From Pontibacter lucknowensis (GTDB lineage: Bacteria; Bacteroidota; Bacteroidia; Cytophagales; Hymenobacteraceae), in contig NZ_FTNM01000005.1 of NCBI RefSeq assembly GCF_900156415.1, forward strand, positions 62,001-126,000: a stretch of 64,000 bases of DNA, given 5' to 3'. The notes beneath the pieces are model-generated. The model made no database searches, was not told the origin of the DNA, and was given only the letters and a program-made list of their open reading frames with translations. Shown piece by piece: positions 37,569-45,839 of the stretch (within the stretch, counting starts at the first letter, position 1; each line of letters begins with the position of its first letter). Position numbers and translations under genes: made by a program.

Positions 37569-38507
37569 ATGTCATTAGGACGTAACATAAGGTTTGTTGG
37601 TCATGAGATTCATCATATCTCTGAACCTAACTTCAAGAGCTTACCTCAAATTGATAATATCATTTATAAGACTACAATCGAAGAGCTTAAATGGGCAGAA
37701 GAAGCAACCTATAAAATAGGTGAATGGCGTGATATATTTAGAAGTACATACATCCGCTGGGCTTTAGCTATAAATGGTCTTCATCAAGCAAGCAAAACTT
37801 ATAGTGACCCAAAATGGAGACGTAGCGGGAAAAAGTTTATTGTTACAGGATTTAGAATGCGGAATGAGGTCCAAATAGTCGATGCTCCTATTGCAAAGTG
37901 GGACGGGAATGTTGCTGCTGATGCTCACCTGAAGTCAGTGAATATGATTGCCAGTTATGGCATTATTGATTTGTACTCCTGCTTTGAAGAGTTGATTTTC
38001 GATTTTTATAAATCTTATCTTAAGCATAAACCAGATGTATTTCTTGTAGGTCCTGCTAATAAAGATTTTAGGAAAATTTACAATAATAGAGAAAGTGATC
38101 CTGAAGCATGGAATTCAGCATTTGAGGAGCGATTAGGTAACTGGCAGAGGAAGAAGCTTTATGAAAGTCTTCCACAGGTGTTTCTGTCTTACATGAATAC
38201 AGTAGGTCTTGAGAAACCTAAAGATTATGAACACACGTCTCCTGAAACATGGGTTGAAACATTAAAGGGGATAGCTATTCTGAGGAATTGTCTTACACAT
38301 GGACAGAAGTTTGTACCTGAGGATTTAGCTGAAATATCTAAGAAGCCGTACTCAATGGGCTTCAACTTTAAGGTAGGAGAAGAAATTAACTTATCAACTA
38401 AACACTTAATGAGTGTTGAATTATTTGGAGACCAACTGCTTAGGGCTCTCAATATCTCTATTATTGAAAAGGCGGAAAAAGAAAAAATAAAATACATAAA
38501 CAAATAG
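37569..38507 (+). CDS. HEPN-motif protein coupled to the hsd operon
   Basis: 312 residues, starting 4 bp after hsdS, so almost certainly co-transcribed. In the C-terminal half, LRNCLTHG gives R239-N-C-L-T-H244, the R-x4-H signature (RNxxxH) of HEPN ribonuclease and toxin domains, in a helical context (a long helix IASYGIIDLYSCFEELIFDFYK earlier is also HEPN-like). The N-terminal part is unassigned. Anticodon nucleases such as PrrC are HEPN proteins guarded by type I enzymes, so a similar role is possible, but this protein has no ATPase domain as PrrC has. Non-toxic HEPN scaffolds are the alternative. Confidence 0.7.
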   Translation: MSLGRNIRFVGHEIHHISEPNFKSLPQIDNIIYKTTIEELKWAEEATYKIGEWRDIFRSTYIRWALAINGLHQASKTYSDPKWRRSGKKFIVTGFRMRNEVQIVDAPIAKWDGNVAADAHLKSVNMIASYGIIDLYSCFEELIFDFYKSYLKHKPDVFLVGPANKDFRKIYNNRESDPEAWNSAFEERLGNWQRKKLYESLPQVFLSYMNTVGLEKPKDYEHTSPETWVETLKGIAILRNCLTHGQKFVPEDLAEISKKPYSMGFNFKVGEEINLSTKHLMSVELFGDQLLRALNISIIEKAEKEKIKYINK

Positions 38508-38551
38508 TTTTTTATTGATGCACTTAATGCAAAATCAAGACTATTTCAATC

Positions 38552-38911
38552 ATGGTTTTTGAGTTTTATCTTGGTGGGTATGGACGTGATAATAATTTCA
38601 ATATAATCTTGAGGGATAAGAACCTTTACATTTCAACCTATCATAGTATACCTCTGCCTGAACACTTCAAATTAATTCAAACTGATTGCGACAACGACTG
38701 GCTTTATTTAATTAGTTATTTAAAAAGCTGTAGATGGAATAAAAGGTATGATAGTGAAATACTTGATGGTACTCAGTGGGAGTTGAAAGTTAAAGGAAAT
38801 GGTATCAATATTAACTCTTATGGTTCCAATTCTTATCCACAAGAATTCGATGAGTTTTTAGGGATATTAAATAGATTAATCAAATCAACAGGATACTCTA
38901 TAGTGAAATGA
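38552..38911 (+). CDS. Small unknown protein following the HEPN gene
   Basis: 119 residues, ATG 38552, 44 bp after the HEPN gene and on the same strand. Beta-rich in appearance with many aromatic residues (GGYGRDNNFNI, WLYLISYLKSCRWNKRYD). No signal, helix or known motif. It is the last gene of the plus-strand cargo block. It could be a partner or antidote for the HEPN protein, but only position supports that. Confidence 0.6.
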   Translation: MVFEFYLGGYGRDNNFNIILRDKNLYISTYHSIPLPEHFKLIQTDCDNDWLYLISYLKSCRWNKRYDSEILDGTQWELKVKGNGININSYGSNSYPQEFDEFLGILNRLIKSTGYSIVK

Positions 38912-38949
38912 TTTAAAAAATTTTCAGGTGGACAGTGATAGTGAGATAA

Positions 38950-39309
38950 TCATACCCTCACTAAAAGAATGCTATCTGGATAATAGCCAAACTCCCTTTC
39001 ATAAGCCTTACAAGCGGAATCAAAAGATTCCATTGCTTCCAATCCGCTTCTGTTATCTGGATCCAAATAGTTCAGGTATCCAAAGCCTGCATAGCTTCCA
39101 ACTTTAGGAGCGGGTCTTACCCAAAGTTTAGCTTGGAACGGCTTTACACGTCTGACAGGTCCATCATAAACGAATTCAAAAGGCCTACCTACCATTGCAA
39201 GTCTTATCTGCTTCTTCTTTTGGTAAATATCCTCAGATGCCCTGCCACCAATCATAAACAGCCTTGTCGTATTGCTCTGCAAATACTCCCGTAGTTTGAG
39301 CTTATCCAT
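38950..39309 (-). CDS. Unknown small island protein
   Basis: 119 residues, ATG 39309. It starts with a short helix (MDKLKLREYLQSN) and contains a Pro/Arg-rich strand region (GPVRRVKPFQAKLWVRPAPK) and GYLNYLDPDNRSGLEAM. No known motif. It is the last gene of the minus-strand satellite module downstream of terS, a place where packaging-interference or capsid-remodelling genes sit in known phage satellites. That function is inference only. Confidence 0.6.
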   Translation of the reverse strand: MDKLKLREYLQSNTTRLFMIGGRASEDIYQKKKQIRLAMVGRPFEFVYDGPVRRVKPFQAKLWVRPAPKVGSYAGFGYLNYLDPDNRSGLEAMESFDSACKAYEREFGYYPDSILLVRV

Positions 39310-39324
39310 CCTAATCTATACCTA

Positions 39325-39462
39325 TTACTTCCAATGCTTCTTTTTCCTACGACGTGGGTTATACCCGTGCAGGCTACGTCCAATGAACTTCTTTTGCTTG
39401 TCTAACAGCCACCAACCGGCAACAACTGCCGGCAGTGACAAAATCACATGATACCATTCCAT
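39325..39462 (-). CDS. Tiny one-helix membrane protein
   Basis: 45 residues: MEWYHVILSLPAVVAGWWLL is a transmembrane helix, followed by a strongly basic tail (NPRRRKKKHWK). ATG at 39462 and TAA at 39325, 15 bp before the next downstream start, and in the same orientation as the flanking genes. Its tight packing supports it as real. Function unknown; a holin-like or membrane-targeting peptide is conceivable. Confidence 0.5.
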   Translation of the reverse strand: MEWYHVILSLPAVVAGWWLLDKQKKFIGRSLHGYNPRRRKKKHWK

Positions 39463-39488
39463 GCAAGGCAGACAACGGAATGAAGCGA

Positions 39489-39746
39489 TTAGTTCTCAGG
39501 GATGGCATCTCCTAATCTACGGGCTTTCTCCGGAACGATAACATGCGAATTCCCTTGTACCCTTTCCTTAACCTGCTCCATTGTCAGGTAGCGTACGTCA
39601 TCGATTAAATAAGAACCATCATCCTGTACATACACAATGATAAGATTATAGCCCCCTTTAGCTCTATTGAGTAGGTTAGCGGCCTCCTTACCGGATACAT
39701 TGCCATTCACTATTTGCTTCAGTATGCTGCGTTTCTGGTCTTTCAT
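39489..39746 (-). CDS. Small unknown protein coupled to terS
   Basis: 85 residues whose ATG overlaps the terS stop by 4 bp (ATGA), so it is translationally coupled. The first half (LKQIVNGNVSGKEAANLLNRA) has the look of a helix-turn-helix; the rest contains a strand pair (YNLIIVYVQDDGSYLIDD). No precise family is recognised. Confidence 0.65.
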   Translation of the reverse strand: MKDQKRSILKQIVNGNVSGKEAANLLNRAKGGYNLIIVYVQDDGSYLIDDVRYLTMEQVKERVQGNSHVIVPEKARRLGDAIPEN

Positions 39747-40276
39747 AACCGATCATTATTACTTTTTAACTTACTTAGCAGGTCTTCAATTAGCTGATCC
39801 AGCCTTTCCGGTGGCAGCTTGTCAATAATATCTGATGCCGTTACATAGCCACCCAAATGCTTCATTAGCATATCAATGGCTGTTAGCTTGGAGTGCAGCT
39901 TTACCTTTCGGGTTATGCCTGTAGTGCCTGTGATTTCACTTATCTCCACTATACAGGCCCGCTCTGCTGCTGAAAGCTGATCCAATGGTTTAGGTTCTTT
40001 AGTAACAGGATCCAGTAAATCAGGAACACTTGCAAAGGCTATCTTAGCGAGCTCCTGCACCAATGCCTTTACCTGGACTCCTGTTTCATCCGCTACCTGC
40101 TTTTGCAGCCGCTGCACCTCCTGCTGAATACTAACATTGGCTAACAGCCGTGCTCCCTGCTCATTGGCTGTCTTAGAGCTGTAACCAGCTCTAATAGCAG
40201 CCTGTGTAGCGTTGCTATCTTTGATGTACTCAAGGCAAAACCGCTGCTGTTTGGGTGTTAATGCATTATTTTCCAT
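39743..40276 (-). CDS. Terminase small subunit
   Basis: 177 residues. The start LTPKQQRFCLEYIKDSNATQAAIRAGYSSKTANEQGARLLAN is the classic terminase small subunit (Terminase_2) N-terminal DNA-binding region; the middle carries the oligomerisation helices and the tail is acidic then basic. TerS recognises the packaging site and recruits a large terminase. No large terminase or other packaging gene is present in the island, which is the arrangement in phage satellites that redirect a helper phage's packaging. Confidence 0.85.
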   Translation of the reverse strand: MENNALTPKQQRFCLEYIKDSNATQAAIRAGYSSKTANEQGARLLANVSIQQEVQRLQKQVADETGVQVKALVQELAKIAFASVPDLLDPVTKEPKPLDQLSAAERACIVEISEITGTTGITRKVKLHSKLTAIDMLMKHLGGYVTASDIIDKLPPERLDQLIEDLLSKLKSNNDRL

Positions 40277-40288
40277 GCTGATGATTGT

Positions 40289-41200
40289 TTAAACTTCTCC
40301 CCGCTTCAATAACTCCTTATAATTGATACCCTTATCTGCACAGCGACTAAAGAAAGTGCCTATTGCGGCAATACCATTACACTTAGATAAGCATCTATCA
40401 TATTGCCTATCTGTTTCCCTTTGGCTGTACTTTGGATGGAATTGGCTTACCTGATGGAAATATTCCCGCCCGCTTTCGCCAAACGTGCTGGCAAAATTGC
40501 AGCCAATGGGCAACCAGTCCTGATGGTAGGAGGTGGTAACATCTATCCCCTGCCTTATAATCTCACTAATACAGGCTTCAACTTTTGCTTGGTCTTCTGT
40601 TGGGTTACCTGTGGTGGTGGCATGGTACTCTTGCTTAGGCGCTTTATATCTCCCTCGCAATGGTTTAGCCCAATGGTTAAAGTATGCGTTAGGATCATAA
40701 CTGTAGAACCGTGCACTGGCTATGTTGCGGGGTGCTGTGTCAAGCTTCATACCCATTGATGAAATCTCTCTATACAGGTATTCAAAATGCTCTGTGTGAT
40801 GGGCTGAATCGTAAATACTTACCAACCCCCATAAACCCCGCCCACTTACGCTAAGTCCGCAATACGCCACGTATGGCAGTGTTGCCAACATTTCACGGGC
40901 TGCATCAAGATCTTTCATAGCTGGGTTTTCTTTCTCATCAATATCAAACTGTATTAAGCCACTATGACTTTTGCAGTTTCCTTCGTTCCGGTATGGGAAT
41001 ATCCCTGATGGTGTAATTACTGGCAGTAGCCGCCTTTTCAAAATACTTCGCTCAGTATCATACTCTTCATTCCTGATGGCCAGCACTTCTTTGGCGTACT
41101 TATCAGACGTTAGCCATGTACACAAATTCACCGTTGCCATACCGCTTGGTATGAAACATCTTTTAAAACAAGATACCTGTACATTTAAAACACTTTCCAT
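40289..41200 (-). CDS. VirE N-terminal-like / primase C-terminal-like replication protein
   Basis: 303 residues from ATG 41200 (the frame opens at a TTG at 41212). The N-terminal part (about 70-185: HSGLIQFDIDEKENP, YCGLSVSGRGLWGLV, SARFYSYDP) matches the BT4734/VirE-N type domain, a primase-polymerase-like fold found in Bacteroidota mobile elements. The C-terminal part (about 215-300, VEACISEIIRQGIDVT...GRRYF-like...FFSRCADKGINY) resembles PriCT-type helical domains. It likely primes or regulates replication of the excised element together with the DUF3987 protein upstream. Confidence 0.75.
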   Translation of the reverse strand: MESVLNVQVSCFKRCFIPSGMATVNLCTWLTSDKYAKEVLAIRNEEYDTERSILKRRLLPVITPSGIFPYRNEGNCKSHSGLIQFDIDEKENPAMKDLDAAREMLATLPYVAYCGLSVSGRGLWGLVSIYDSAHHTEHFEYLYREISSMGMKLDTAPRNIASARFYSYDPNAYFNHWAKPLRGRYKAPKQEYHATTTGNPTEDQAKVEACISEIIRQGIDVTTSYHQDWLPIGCNFASTFGESGREYFHQVSQFHPKYSQRETDRQYDRCLSKCNGIAAIGTFFSRCADKGINYKELLKRGEV

Positions 41201-41313
41201 AATGCTTATCAATCGATTTTTACAGATTGTGCAGGTATGATATTATTGATACTATTGATATTATTAAGTGCTGAAAGTGTCAGGAGTATCAATAATATCA
41301 CACCCTGCACTTT

Positions 41314-42651
41314 TTAGAATTTCTTTGAGTATTGCCCGTGCCTCTCCTTTATGAACAGATCAGAGCGTTGCAGTAGTCGCTTAAAGGTAACTGCTGGCAT
41401 GTCCTCACTGTGAGCAATATTTAACCCTGCTTTAGTGTGGAAATTGTCGGGTAATAGGTCGTATACGTTGCGCTGCACAATGCTCAATCTGTCATAAGGA
41501 GTACTATTTAGTATGCCTTGTACCTTTAATCCTGTCTGCCTGAAATACTCCACTAATAGAATAGCCCGCTCCACGGTATCAGCCTCAATGTACTCCCGTG
41601 CGCTTTCTCCTGTGGTATAATCCAACATTTGGAGTATTAGTGATAACCGGATTAGATACACCTCAAGCTTTGTGTATAGCCCTGCAATACTCTCAGATTC
41701 AGTCCCATTGATCAGGTCAGTATTGGTGCGATTCCAATCGTTCAATACTGCTTTAGCTTTAGAAGTGAACTTTAGAAGCTGAGGTTTGGTATTACCTTCA
41801 CCATCTGTTATGCCTGATAGGTCAAGCAGATTAGATAGGTATGTAAACCAGTTCTGATTCACCTGCGGGTGCAAATCCTTTTCACTTGGATAAGGCTTGT
41901 TCGAGCATTCTGGTATGGCAAAAAGCATTCTATCCATAAATCCATTCCGACTACGGCTGTCTTTCGCTAAATCGGTAAGGATGCCGTTCTGAATAGTGCC
42001 GCAAACTGATATGAAAGGCTTTTTGATCAGAATGGGATTATCTCCTTTGCGGTCAATTACAATAGGCTTTCCACTCCAGTTACTAAGCCAAAATTGCTCT
42101 TCACTGCCTTTGCTATACCTATCAAAATTCTTAAACCAACTGGCTAATTCATCTGCATACACACCCAGACCTCTTAGATTATGTTCGTGCACTTTAGTCA
42201 GTGCCTCCGGTGTAAAGTCCTGCACAATATGCTTCTTTAAGACTGGTTTAGCTGGCTCTCCCTCGATCCCCTGCCCTCTTCTCTCCTTCTGAGTGAGGTT
42301 CATGACGCTTTTAAATGCATCATATTCTTTCTGATAGAAAGTATAAGCTTCACCATCTCTCTCAAATATTGGTGAAAGAGCCCATGTGAGTGGGTGGCTT
42401 TTATTTGAACCTGGTCTGCCTACGAGTGCCATGTAAATAACTGGGCTTTCCTGCCAACCTCGTTTGACCTCTACTTTGTGGGTATTCCCTATGGCTATTG
42501 AGGTAGCATAAATCATCGCAGCTACAGAATAATCTACCGGGAATTGGTAGGCATCCTGCAACATTTCAACCATGTATTGCAACTCCTTAGGAAGAGCGTG
42601 TTTAGGAAACGTATCCCCATTGGTGGGTGTATGATTGTTTAAACTATCCAT
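41314..42651 (-). CDS. DUF3987 helicase-like protein
   Basis: 445 residues. Contains a modified P-loop GRPGSNKSH after strand VIYMALV, an acidic strand GLGVYADELASWF (Walker B-like, Asp-Glu) and ISVCGTIQ (sensor-like), the pattern of DUF3987/RepA-like helicases in mobile elements. The C-terminal tail (VQRNVYDLLPDNFHTKAGLN...) looks like a winged helix. It would unwind DNA at the element's origin. It starts 2 bp after the small DNA-binding candidate gene, in the same operon. Confidence 0.8.
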   Translation of the reverse strand: MDSLNNHTPTNGDTFPKHALPKELQYMVEMLQDAYQFPVDYSVAAMIYATSIAIGNTHKVEVKRGWQESPVIYMALVGRPGSNKSHPLTWALSPIFERDGEAYTFYQKEYDAFKSVMNLTQKERRGQGIEGEPAKPVLKKHIVQDFTPEALTKVHEHNLRGLGVYADELASWFKNFDRYSKGSEEQFWLSNWSGKPIVIDRKGDNPILIKKPFISVCGTIQNGILTDLAKDSRSRNGFMDRMLFAIPECSNKPYPSEKDLHPQVNQNWFTYLSNLLDLSGITDGEGNTKPQLLKFTSKAKAVLNDWNRTNTDLINGTESESIAGLYTKLEVYLIRLSLILQMLDYTTGESAREYIEADTVERAILLVEYFRQTGLKVQGILNSTPYDRLSIVQRNVYDLLPDNFHTKAGLNIAHSEDMPAVTFKRLLQRSDLFIKERHGQYSKKF

Positions 42652-42653
42652 CG

Positions 42654-42962
42654 CTAAAACAGGCTAAGTTGAGAAGATGAGTTAGGTGCTTTTTCGGGGT
42701 CGGTAGTTAGATACCATGCCCTGAAGCCTGTGAGCTTACAGTTAGTGCGTGTTACTTCCCATAAGCGGCCAGCTTTCTCAAGATCTCGCTTATAGCGTGT
42801 GATACACTTCTGAGGGATGCCAGTTTCTGCAGAAACCATTGAGGCTGTGGCTACATGCGACTGCAAAAACTTAAATATGGTTTGCAGTTGGTTTAGGTGG
42901 TTGTTACCTTTGGTCTGTCGAGTTACCAAAGATTGCATGGGGGTTAGGTTATGTTTCCGCAT
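42654..42962 (-). CDS. Small winged-helix-like protein
   Basis: 102 residues. FKFLQSHVATASMVSAETGIP followed by QKCITRYKRDLEKAGRLWEV has the helix spacing of a winged-helix DNA-binding fold, and the tail is Ser-rich. It lies between the excisionase-like gene (3 bp) and the DUF3987 gene (2 bp), so all three are one operon. A replication-initiator or regulatory role is inferred. Confidence 0.65.
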   Translation of the reverse strand: MRKHNLTPMQSLVTRQTKGNNHLNQLQTIFKFLQSHVATASMVSAETGIPQKCITRYKRDLEKAGRLWEVTRTNCKLTGFRAWYLTTDPEKAPNSSSQLSLF

Positions 42963-42965
42963 AGC

Positions 42966-43292
42966 TTAACCCCTCCTTTTTTTACGTCGTGCAGATGCAG
43001 CCAATGCTAATGTAGCATCATCGCTGTTCTTCTTAATAGTCTGTTCTTCTACCCAGTCTGTTAATTCCTTACGACTAAAAATAAGCCTGTTTGAATACCG
43101 CTTGTGAGGTATGTCATTAGATGAAGTGAGTTTGTAAAGCTTAGACTTACTAAGCCCTGTGATCTCTACTGCTTCATCTAATGTGCAGCGGTCTGGTTTG
43201 GGGGTGGGTGTTGATGTTGGGACTATTGCCCTTGCTACTGCTCTCTGAATTAGAGTTGATAGCTGATCTGCTGTTGTTACTATCAGTTCCAT
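42966..43292 (-). CDS. Excisionase/AlpA-like HTH protein
   Basis: 108 residues. The centre CTLDEAVEITGLSKSKLYKLTSSNDIPHKRYSNRLIFSRKELTDWVEE is a MerR-type HTH_17 domain as in excisionases and AlpA. The C-terminus is basic (SARRKKRRG). It heads the replication operon and has a cluster of TTAGTGAG repeats directly upstream (43332-43435), likely binding sites or an origin. It would control excision or transcription. Confidence 0.8.
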   Translation of the reverse strand: MELIVTTADQLSTLIQRAVARAIVPTSTPTPKPDRCTLDEAVEITGLSKSKLYKLTSSNDIPHKRYSNRLIFSRKELTDWVEEQTIKKNSDDATLALAASARRKKRRG

Positions 43293-43331
43293 AATGTACT
43301 TGATTGATTTCCAACAAAGTACGCTATGGGG

Positions 43332-43435
43332 TTAGTGAGAAATTTAGTGAGTCATTACTTTAATTCGCACATTAAATTATTGATAGTCAAACAATTGAAA
43401 TTCTAAACTAAAATAATTAGTGAGTCATTAGTGAG
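43332..43435. repeat. TTAGTGAG iteron cluster
   Basis: Four same-orientation copies of TTAGTGAG start at 43332, 43344, 43417 and 43428. The second and third extend to the identical 14-mer TTAGTGAGTCATTA (43344-43357, 43417-43430). The intervening DNA is AT-rich. It lies directly upstream of the excisionase-like gene. It may be a repressor operator array, an Xis/Int accessory site or a replication origin. Confidence 0.75.
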
Positions 43436-44359
43436 TTACTTTTCAATTGGTGGCATTACCTGATCCAACTTCTTTAGAAACTTCTTTTGAGGGTCACTTT
43501 TGTGAGGCTTGTGAAACAATTTATTGTGGATGTTCTCGTATGTTCCATAACTCAAGCCATGACGATCTATAAATGGTCTTACCCATTCATATTGGAACTC
43601 AAAACCATCTCCTCCCAAATCGTGCATTCTCCGTAGGAGTCCACAAAACAATTCTTTCTTCCCACTCTTGATATTTAGTATGCCTATAGGATTTTTAGCA
43701 AAGACAAGTAAGAACTCACCCAGTGGTAATTCTTCCCAGAGATCACCATCAAATGTACTATAGATTATTGCAAGCAACCCTGATTTTACAACGTACTTAT
43801 CTGTAGCACTTTCATCCTTTATTAGAGGTAATTTACTGCTCTGAAAACTACTGTTTATGGATTGATCAATCTTATTAAGTTCCTGATCTTCCCAATGACA
43901 GAACTCCACTAAATCATTCTTTAAGACAGCAGGTGGATATGTCTCTTCAATATTTGAGAAGTTGAAACTAAGCTTAATCTTAGGCAATAAGTCTCCAGTT
44001 ATTTCATCAACGCTAAAATCAAGCTTGATCATAGTTGCACTTAGACGTTTAAGCACGAACCATTTTGTAAAAGCTTTTACCGTTGGGGTAATACGGTACC
44101 TATCCTGTAACCACAAAACAATACCTTCTTTTAGTTCTTCAAACTCTTTAGCAATAACATTAGACTGCTGCTCAAACCATATCGAGTACCTCTCAAAAAG
44201 GGGATGAAGTAGAGGAGTTACTTTGCTGGGCTCTAACGCAATACTTAGGCTTTTGTCACCTTTGATAATTCTAAATATGGCGTTCCCATCATTTGCAACG
44301 TGTAGCGCCCAGTTAACTTCTGTTCCTACTGAATTTTGCCAATCCCTTAAATTGTTCAT
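43436..44359 (-). CDS. Unknown protein between integrase and excisionase genes
   Basis: 307 residues, ATG 44359, mixed helix and strand, no signal or membrane segment and no motif I recognise. The region about 60-130 is helical and rich in aromatic residues; the tail is basic (HKPHKSDPQKKFLKKLD). It follows the integrase by 12 bp and its stop touches the iteron cluster. As the cluster separates it from the replication operon, it belongs to the integrase transcript. It could be the element's repressor, but nothing in the sequence proves it. Confidence 0.65.
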   Translation of the reverse strand: MNNLRDWQNSVGTEVNWALHVANDGNAIFRIIKGDKSLSIALEPSKVTPLLHPLFERYSIWFEQQSNVIAKEFEELKEGIVLWLQDRYRITPTVKAFTKWFVLKRLSATMIKLDFSVDEITGDLLPKIKLSFNFSNIEETYPPAVLKNDLVEFCHWEDQELNKIDQSINSSFQSSKLPLIKDESATDKYVVKSGLLAIIYSTFDGDLWEELPLGEFLLVFAKNPIGILNIKSGKKELFCGLLRRMHDLGGDGFEFQYEWVRPFIDRHGLSYGTYENIHNKLFHKPHKSDPQKKFLKKLDQVMPPIEK

Positions 44360-44371
44360 CTATATTTCTTC

Positions 44372-45601
44372 TTAGAAGTTAGTAAGCAATGCAGCGTTCT
44401 TAACTCGCTCTTCCTGCTCAAATGAGGCTAAATAGTTCTCAGTAGTCTTCAGGTCGTTATGGCCTAAACTCTCTGATATAAAGGCTATGTTTGCTCCTGA
44501 TCGCTTCAATACTGTAGCGTAGCTGTGTCGGGCTGTATAAGTGCTGATGTTAGGTATACCCAGCTTCTTGCCAATGGCTTTAAGCTTGGTATTCATGAGC
44601 TTTGTGATATTTTTGATCTTAGTGCGCTCTTCTGCTGGGCTTTCTTCACCTTGCAGGATAGGAAACACAAATGTTTCAGGGCTTTCCTCTATGTTTCCCC
44701 AGCGGTCAATAATACCCTGCATTTCTGGTAAAAGGGTGGCGTGTATTAACTTCTTCTTCTTCGCTTTCGCCAATGTCTTCTGCCGGTAGAAACATACCTC
44801 CCCATTGCGGATGCTGGAATATCTTAGCTTACAGATATCAGTGATGTTAGCTCCGTTGCACAGGTAGGAAAAAAACCAAAGATCCCGGCATTTCTCTATT
44901 GTGTCGGTTTCGCACTCGTACTGTACAATCTTCTTGATATCGCTAAGGGTTAGGGCAATATTACGGCCTGCATGCTGTGGAATTTCATAGCGGCCTTTAC
45001 CAAATGGGTGTTGAGCTGGCTTGATGATACCTGCGGCCTTTGCGTCATTGACAACAACCTGCAATGCCCGCATGTACATGGAAATAGTGGTATAGCTCTT
45101 ACCCTCATCCAACAGATACTGCTCGTATTGCCTTAGCCAATCTATTGTGATATGTTTAAACTCTGTCTTCTTGCCTTTCCTGTACAGCCCGATGCTCCTA
45201 AGCGTGTACTTGTACCAGTCTGAAGTACTTATCTTACCCCGTGCCTTCAACTCTTCTATCTTAGCCGAGAACGCTGCATCTACAGTACTGCTCTGTCCTT
45301 TGCTCAACTGTGCTTGCAAGTTATCGATACTAAACTGATCGTTCTTAATTAGCAGCCTTACCGTTGCTTCAAACTCATTAGCAAACTTCTGTATAGATTC
45401 CCGAATGGCTTTCAACTCCCGTGCCTTTGTGGTCGGTAGCTTTTCCCAGTCTTCAAGGGTTAACCTTTTCCCTGTCGAATAGTAAGCTCGCTGCCGTTGG
45501 TGGGTTACCCTAACCTTAACAGGACATAGCCCATCTGCGTTGGCTTTACGGGTTTCAAGTATGGTGGCTAACGTTACGCCACTGTCAGAGAATTCAAACA
45601 T
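44372..45601 (-). CDS. Tyrosine integrase of the island (Bacteroidota type)
   Basis: 409 residues from ATG 45601 (the frame opens at GTG 45655 within an end repeat). N-terminal arm-binding domain (TLATILETRKANADGLCPVKVRVTHQ...), SAM-like core-binding domain (about 95-195) and catalytic domain. The C-terminal catalytic boxes TARHSYAT, LGHNDLKTT and the nucleophile Tyr in ENYLASF are clear. Two deviations: the first Arg box reads NGANITDICKL, with Asn where Arg is usual, and the His before ARHS is Tyr. IntDOT of CTnDOT also lacks the first Arg, so activity is plausible. It integrates at tRNA-Ala. Confidence 0.92.
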   Translation of the reverse strand: MFEFSDSGVTLATILETRKANADGLCPVKVRVTHQRQRAYYSTGKRLTLEDWEKLPTTKARELKAIRESIQKFANEFEATVRLLIKNDQFSIDNLQAQLSKGQSSTVDAAFSAKIEELKARGKISTSDWYKYTLRSIGLYRKGKKTEFKHITIDWLRQYEQYLLDEGKSYTTISMYMRALQVVVNDAKAAGIIKPAQHPFGKGRYEIPQHAGRNIALTLSDIKKIVQYECETDTIEKCRDLWFFSYLCNGANITDICKLRYSSIRNGEVCFYRQKTLAKAKKKKLIHATLLPEMQGIIDRWGNIEESPETFVFPILQGEESPAEERTKIKNITKLMNTKLKAIGKKLGIPNISTYTARHSYATVLKRSGANIAFISESLGHNDLKTTENYLASFEQEERVKNAALLTNF

Positions 45602-45634
45602 ACATTCATGAATTATACTGTGTATCCCTCCAAA

Positions 45635-45659
45635 GGGGGTCACACAATGGTACACACAA
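45635..45659 (+). repeat. Right end repeat near the integrase start
   Basis: 25 bp with two mismatches to 30011-30035, in the same orientation, between the integrase ATG and the right att repeat. It probably binds the integrase arm domain and may also autoregulate int. Confidence 0.65.
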
Positions 45660-45783
45660 ATGTATAAAATAAATGAAAATACGAGAAAGGATATATTAAG
45701 TAAATTTATGTGTTACGGAGTCATAACCAAGCATTTACAGATAAAATAGAAAAGGATGAATACTAAGGAAAATACCAATCTTC

Positions 45784-45832
45784 TGCATGGCATGCAAGAG
45801 GTCATCGGTTCGACTCCGATATTCTCCACACT
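45784..45832 (+). repeat. attR: right direct repeat of the island
   Basis: Identical to 29918-29966 over 49 bp. It is the displaced 3' part of the original tRNA gene; the 5' half is absent, so it is not a functional tRNA. Confidence 0.92.
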
Positions 45833-45839
45833 GATAATC

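Noticed and set aside
43332..43435. CRISPR array
   Set aside because: Repeats are only 8-14 bp with irregular spacing and no cas genes exist in the window.
45784..45832. Second tRNA-Ala gene
   Set aside because: Only the 3' part is present; the acceptor 5' strand and D arm are missing, so it is an att repeat.
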